From NCBI GenBank assembly GCA_964017195.1, contig OZ024892.1:11189801-11253800 (forward strand): 64,000 nt of DNA. Reading direction: 5' to 3'. The notes below the pieces were generated by a model. It was not told where the DNA came from. It saw only the letters and a program-made list of their open reading frames with translations, and made no database searches. The stretch is from Siderastrea radians. Taxonomy: Eukaryota > Cnidaria > Anthozoa > Scleractinia > Rhizangiidae. Shown piece by piece: positions 62,001 to 64,000 of this stretch (the stretch's first letter is position 1; each line of letters starts with the position of its first letter). The translations under genes and the position numbers were made by a program.

Positions 62001-64000
62001 AAAATGCGAAGAGCTTGGACCTTGCTCGATTCTCCGATTTAAAGACCCCGAATAGAGACATCAATTCCGTCAGATCTGCTTCTATCTTTCTCACACTCTC
62101 GCGCGCGTAATCCTTCCCGTTCTCCACCGCTCGGACGCAATCCGCAATCTTACTTAGTAAGGGTACTTCTGGGATCTTCGTATCCTGTGACTCATACCAG
62201 GCAACAAACGCATTCCACATGAGACGGAAGAACACTTCTAGACAGAGCTTGTGTGCCCTAATTCCTCGGTTGTTAGATTTCTCCTTCATTAAAGCGGACG
62301 TCGAACCAGCAGCGCATACACCTGACTCAATCAAGAGATCATCAAGTCCAGAATCACCAAACTTCTTCCCTAGCAGGGACAGAAAGTTCAGAGCAATGTG
62401 AAATCCGCCCATGCGTACCACTACGACAGAGAACTCGTCAGGAAATCTCCACTGAATTTCCTTTGCCTTGCTATATATTGCAAGGTCAAAGGTTATCACA
62501 GTGTCGGCTTCACCCGTCGGGCGCTTATCTTCTGTGCATGTTTCAGTACTGTGTAGATGGTAGAATAGTCATTGGATGATCCATTGATCATTAGACAGTA
62601 GCCTATATTGCTGATTATGGGCATCTCGGGATAGAGAATAGCGTTGAATCCAGCCCAGCTTGGAGTTGCTTGCTTGTCCAATACTTCTGCAATGACAGCT
62701 TCTCCAAATTTCTTGGGACAAGTCGAAGAGGAGCCTAGATGAAACCAGCGTTACGAGTGGTGCGTATTTCATCGTTCGTATCCTTGTACCACTTCATGTT
62801 AAGAGAACCAACGTGATCAGTAACAACTGGACGTCTTCCTCGAACAGGACACTCTTCAATGTGGTACACGGTGCCGGTTGCGTGTAATGAACACCGCTTG
62901 GCTCTCTGTTCTACCAGGTTGGGGGGTGGATCTGGACCAAACGTTTTATTCTGATAGATCACCATTGTAGTGGCATGCGTAGTATTCTTGCCGTCCAGAG
63001 CCTCCTCATTTAAATCATTATTATTGGCGGCAATCTAACAAATGCACCAGGCTTGAGGTTAGTTGGTATTACAGTCCCAAACTCTTCTACCTTAGCAAGA
63101 ACTTCCTCTGCAATACTCGTATTCACGGCACGAATCTCATCGTAGGAAACACAATGTCCCATTCTGTTCAGCAGTTCGATAAGGCGCTTGGATGATGTGA
63201 GATGGTGAACACACATAGCCAGGCTCGTATCAGCTTAGGAAGTTTAACACGTCCCTTTGTATTGCAATGAATGACATCTTGTGCGATGCTACATTTCAAA
63301 CAAATTTGAGAGCGGACAATTAATCGAGTCACCTCATGAAGGCCAGAAATTTTTCTAATCTCGTGTATTTTAGCCTCAAAATGTATCCCAGTGACCTACA
63401 ATGTGGTGTAAATAAGAAATTTTGTAAGATAAGATCGATACTTGTATAATTTATACCTTAATGGCAACGAGGGCGGTTTTAATAGGCTATTTTTAGCACT
63501 AAAATAGAATTTTTGGCCTCTCGGAGGTCACGTGCTCGGTCACGTGACCTAAGTTTGCATAGTTTGAGCATGACTGGGCCTTATATCATTGAGAGGTAAC
63601 GATATCAGAAGTTTTTCTCCATAAACAACTCAAGATACAGCCGTAAACAGTAGTTACCTAACTGAGCCTCGTTCTCCGTAAATGGGACAAAAATGGTAAT
63701 TATTTTATTGTTTCAGGCTGAATAAGCTAGAATTTGGTTGAAACTACGGAATGTACGACCCGTTCATAGAAAATAGCAGAATATCAATGGATAATTCATA
63801 GATTTATGATAGTGAAGACGTTTAAATATGCTATTCATAGCTCTAAAAGGCTATTTTTGGCCTTTCGGATGTCACGTGCTCAGTCACGTGACCTAAATCT
63901 GCATATTTTGCGCATGATTGGCATTCGTATCGTAAAGATGTAACTATATTTGAAGATTCCGGTCATAATAAACGTTAAGTTTAGGCATTATCAGTGGTCA
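59085..64000. mobile_element. Long-TIR DNA transposon with FEN/PIN-like nuclease remnant; right end cut by window
   Basis: Left TIR about 59085-59470 and right TIR about 63650-64000 are inverted copies over at least 350 bases, for example TTCAGCCTGAAACAATGAAA and its complement, and GCACGTGAC blocks. The right TIR runs past the window. A direct partial copy of the outer TIR also occurs at 63500-63600. The interior is a broken minus-strand gene (59711-63216). Confidence 0.75.
59711..63216 (-). pseudogene. Transposon protein with FEN/PIN-nuclease-like motifs and Cys-rich tail, broken
   Basis: Successive minus-strand frames read one protein from about 63216 to 59711. N-terminal part: 63010-63216 and 62496-62965. 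Large helical part: 61507-62499. Charged part: 61031-61576, reached through two frame changes near 61540-61650. After an in-frame TGA at about 61031 comes VVIIDGMAVIQ (about 61000). Then 60082-60690 has EEDDTRMILHA, NQSPDTDVLVLSV and ITGCDSTSSLAGIGKKKAW, which together resemble the acidic active-site motifs and helix-hairpin-helix of FEN1/XPG-type nucleases. The C-terminus 59711-60043 is Cys-rich (CKCKTSACLRNCSCNN). This layout is shared with a multi-copy family of invertebrate elements. This copy is inactive as read. Confidence 0.6.

Overview
The window looks like nuclear DNA of an invertebrate animal, most likely an anthozoan cnidarian such as a stony coral or anemone. This is inferred. The only recognisable host gene is an intron-bounded final exon of a BCKDHA-like gene (1778-2027). 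The rest of the flanks is dense with repeat types I associate with cnidarian genomes: tRNA-headed SINEs, MITE palindromes, Penelope-like and Gypsy remnants, multi-ORF DNA transposons and a 65-bp satellite. No species can be named from the sequence alone.

Layout. 1-8.3 kb: a decayed recombinase-like fragment, a palindromic MITE, the BCKDHA exon, a short hairpin, two SINEs facing each other, then sequence with no recognisable gene. 8.3-21 kb: a roughly 2-kb repeat present once inverted (8.28-10.33) and twice in tandem (17.04-20.96), with a transposon-like block (10.94-15.26) that itself holds a nested inverted-repeat unit carrying a broken paired-box domain. 21-31.6 kb: palindromic and tandem repeats, a 65-bp satellite that reverses orientation, a 260-bp MITE, a broken Gypsy reverse transcriptase and a broken Penelope-like element.

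31,658-54,137: a 22.5-kb Polinton/Maverick (adintovirus-like) provirus. It is bounded by AGTAGTAA termini and an exact 6-bp target duplication (ATTGGC on both sides). It carries a chromodomain integrase, protein-primed PolB, FtsK/A32-type packaging ATPase, adenain-type protease, double-jelly-roll capsid protein, a PLA2-domain protein, small basic mu/pX-like proteins and three paralogous candidate minor-capsid proteins. Most genes lie on the minus strand, and many have their own TATA-like box 30-55 bases upstream of the ATG. Two divergent promoters, which are inverted copies of each other, drive the putative early genes: PolB and a basic-repeat gene at one end, a split small gene and a tandem zinc-finger gene at the other. 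A third divergent promoter serves a GRF zinc-finger gene and a SLOG-fold gene. Between the ATPase and protease genes lies a tRNA-like gene with intact A and B boxes, an abnormal anticodon region and a T10 pol III terminator. The copy is close to intact but PolB has two one-base frame breaks and one small gene is split at a tetranucleotide repeat.

54.1-64 kb: a pogo/Tigger-like TA-flanked non-autonomous element with a nested MITE, about 3 kb without recognisable genes, and a roughly 4.9-kb transposon with long inverted repeats. That transposon's broken minus-strand coding sequence carries FEN/PIN-nuclease-like motifs and a cysteine-rich tail; its right end runs off the window.

The strongest candidates for something undescribed are all in the provirus: the VA-RNA-like pol III gene, the SLOG-fold gene, the duplicated inverted promoter module, and the terminal arrays of host-factor-like sites.
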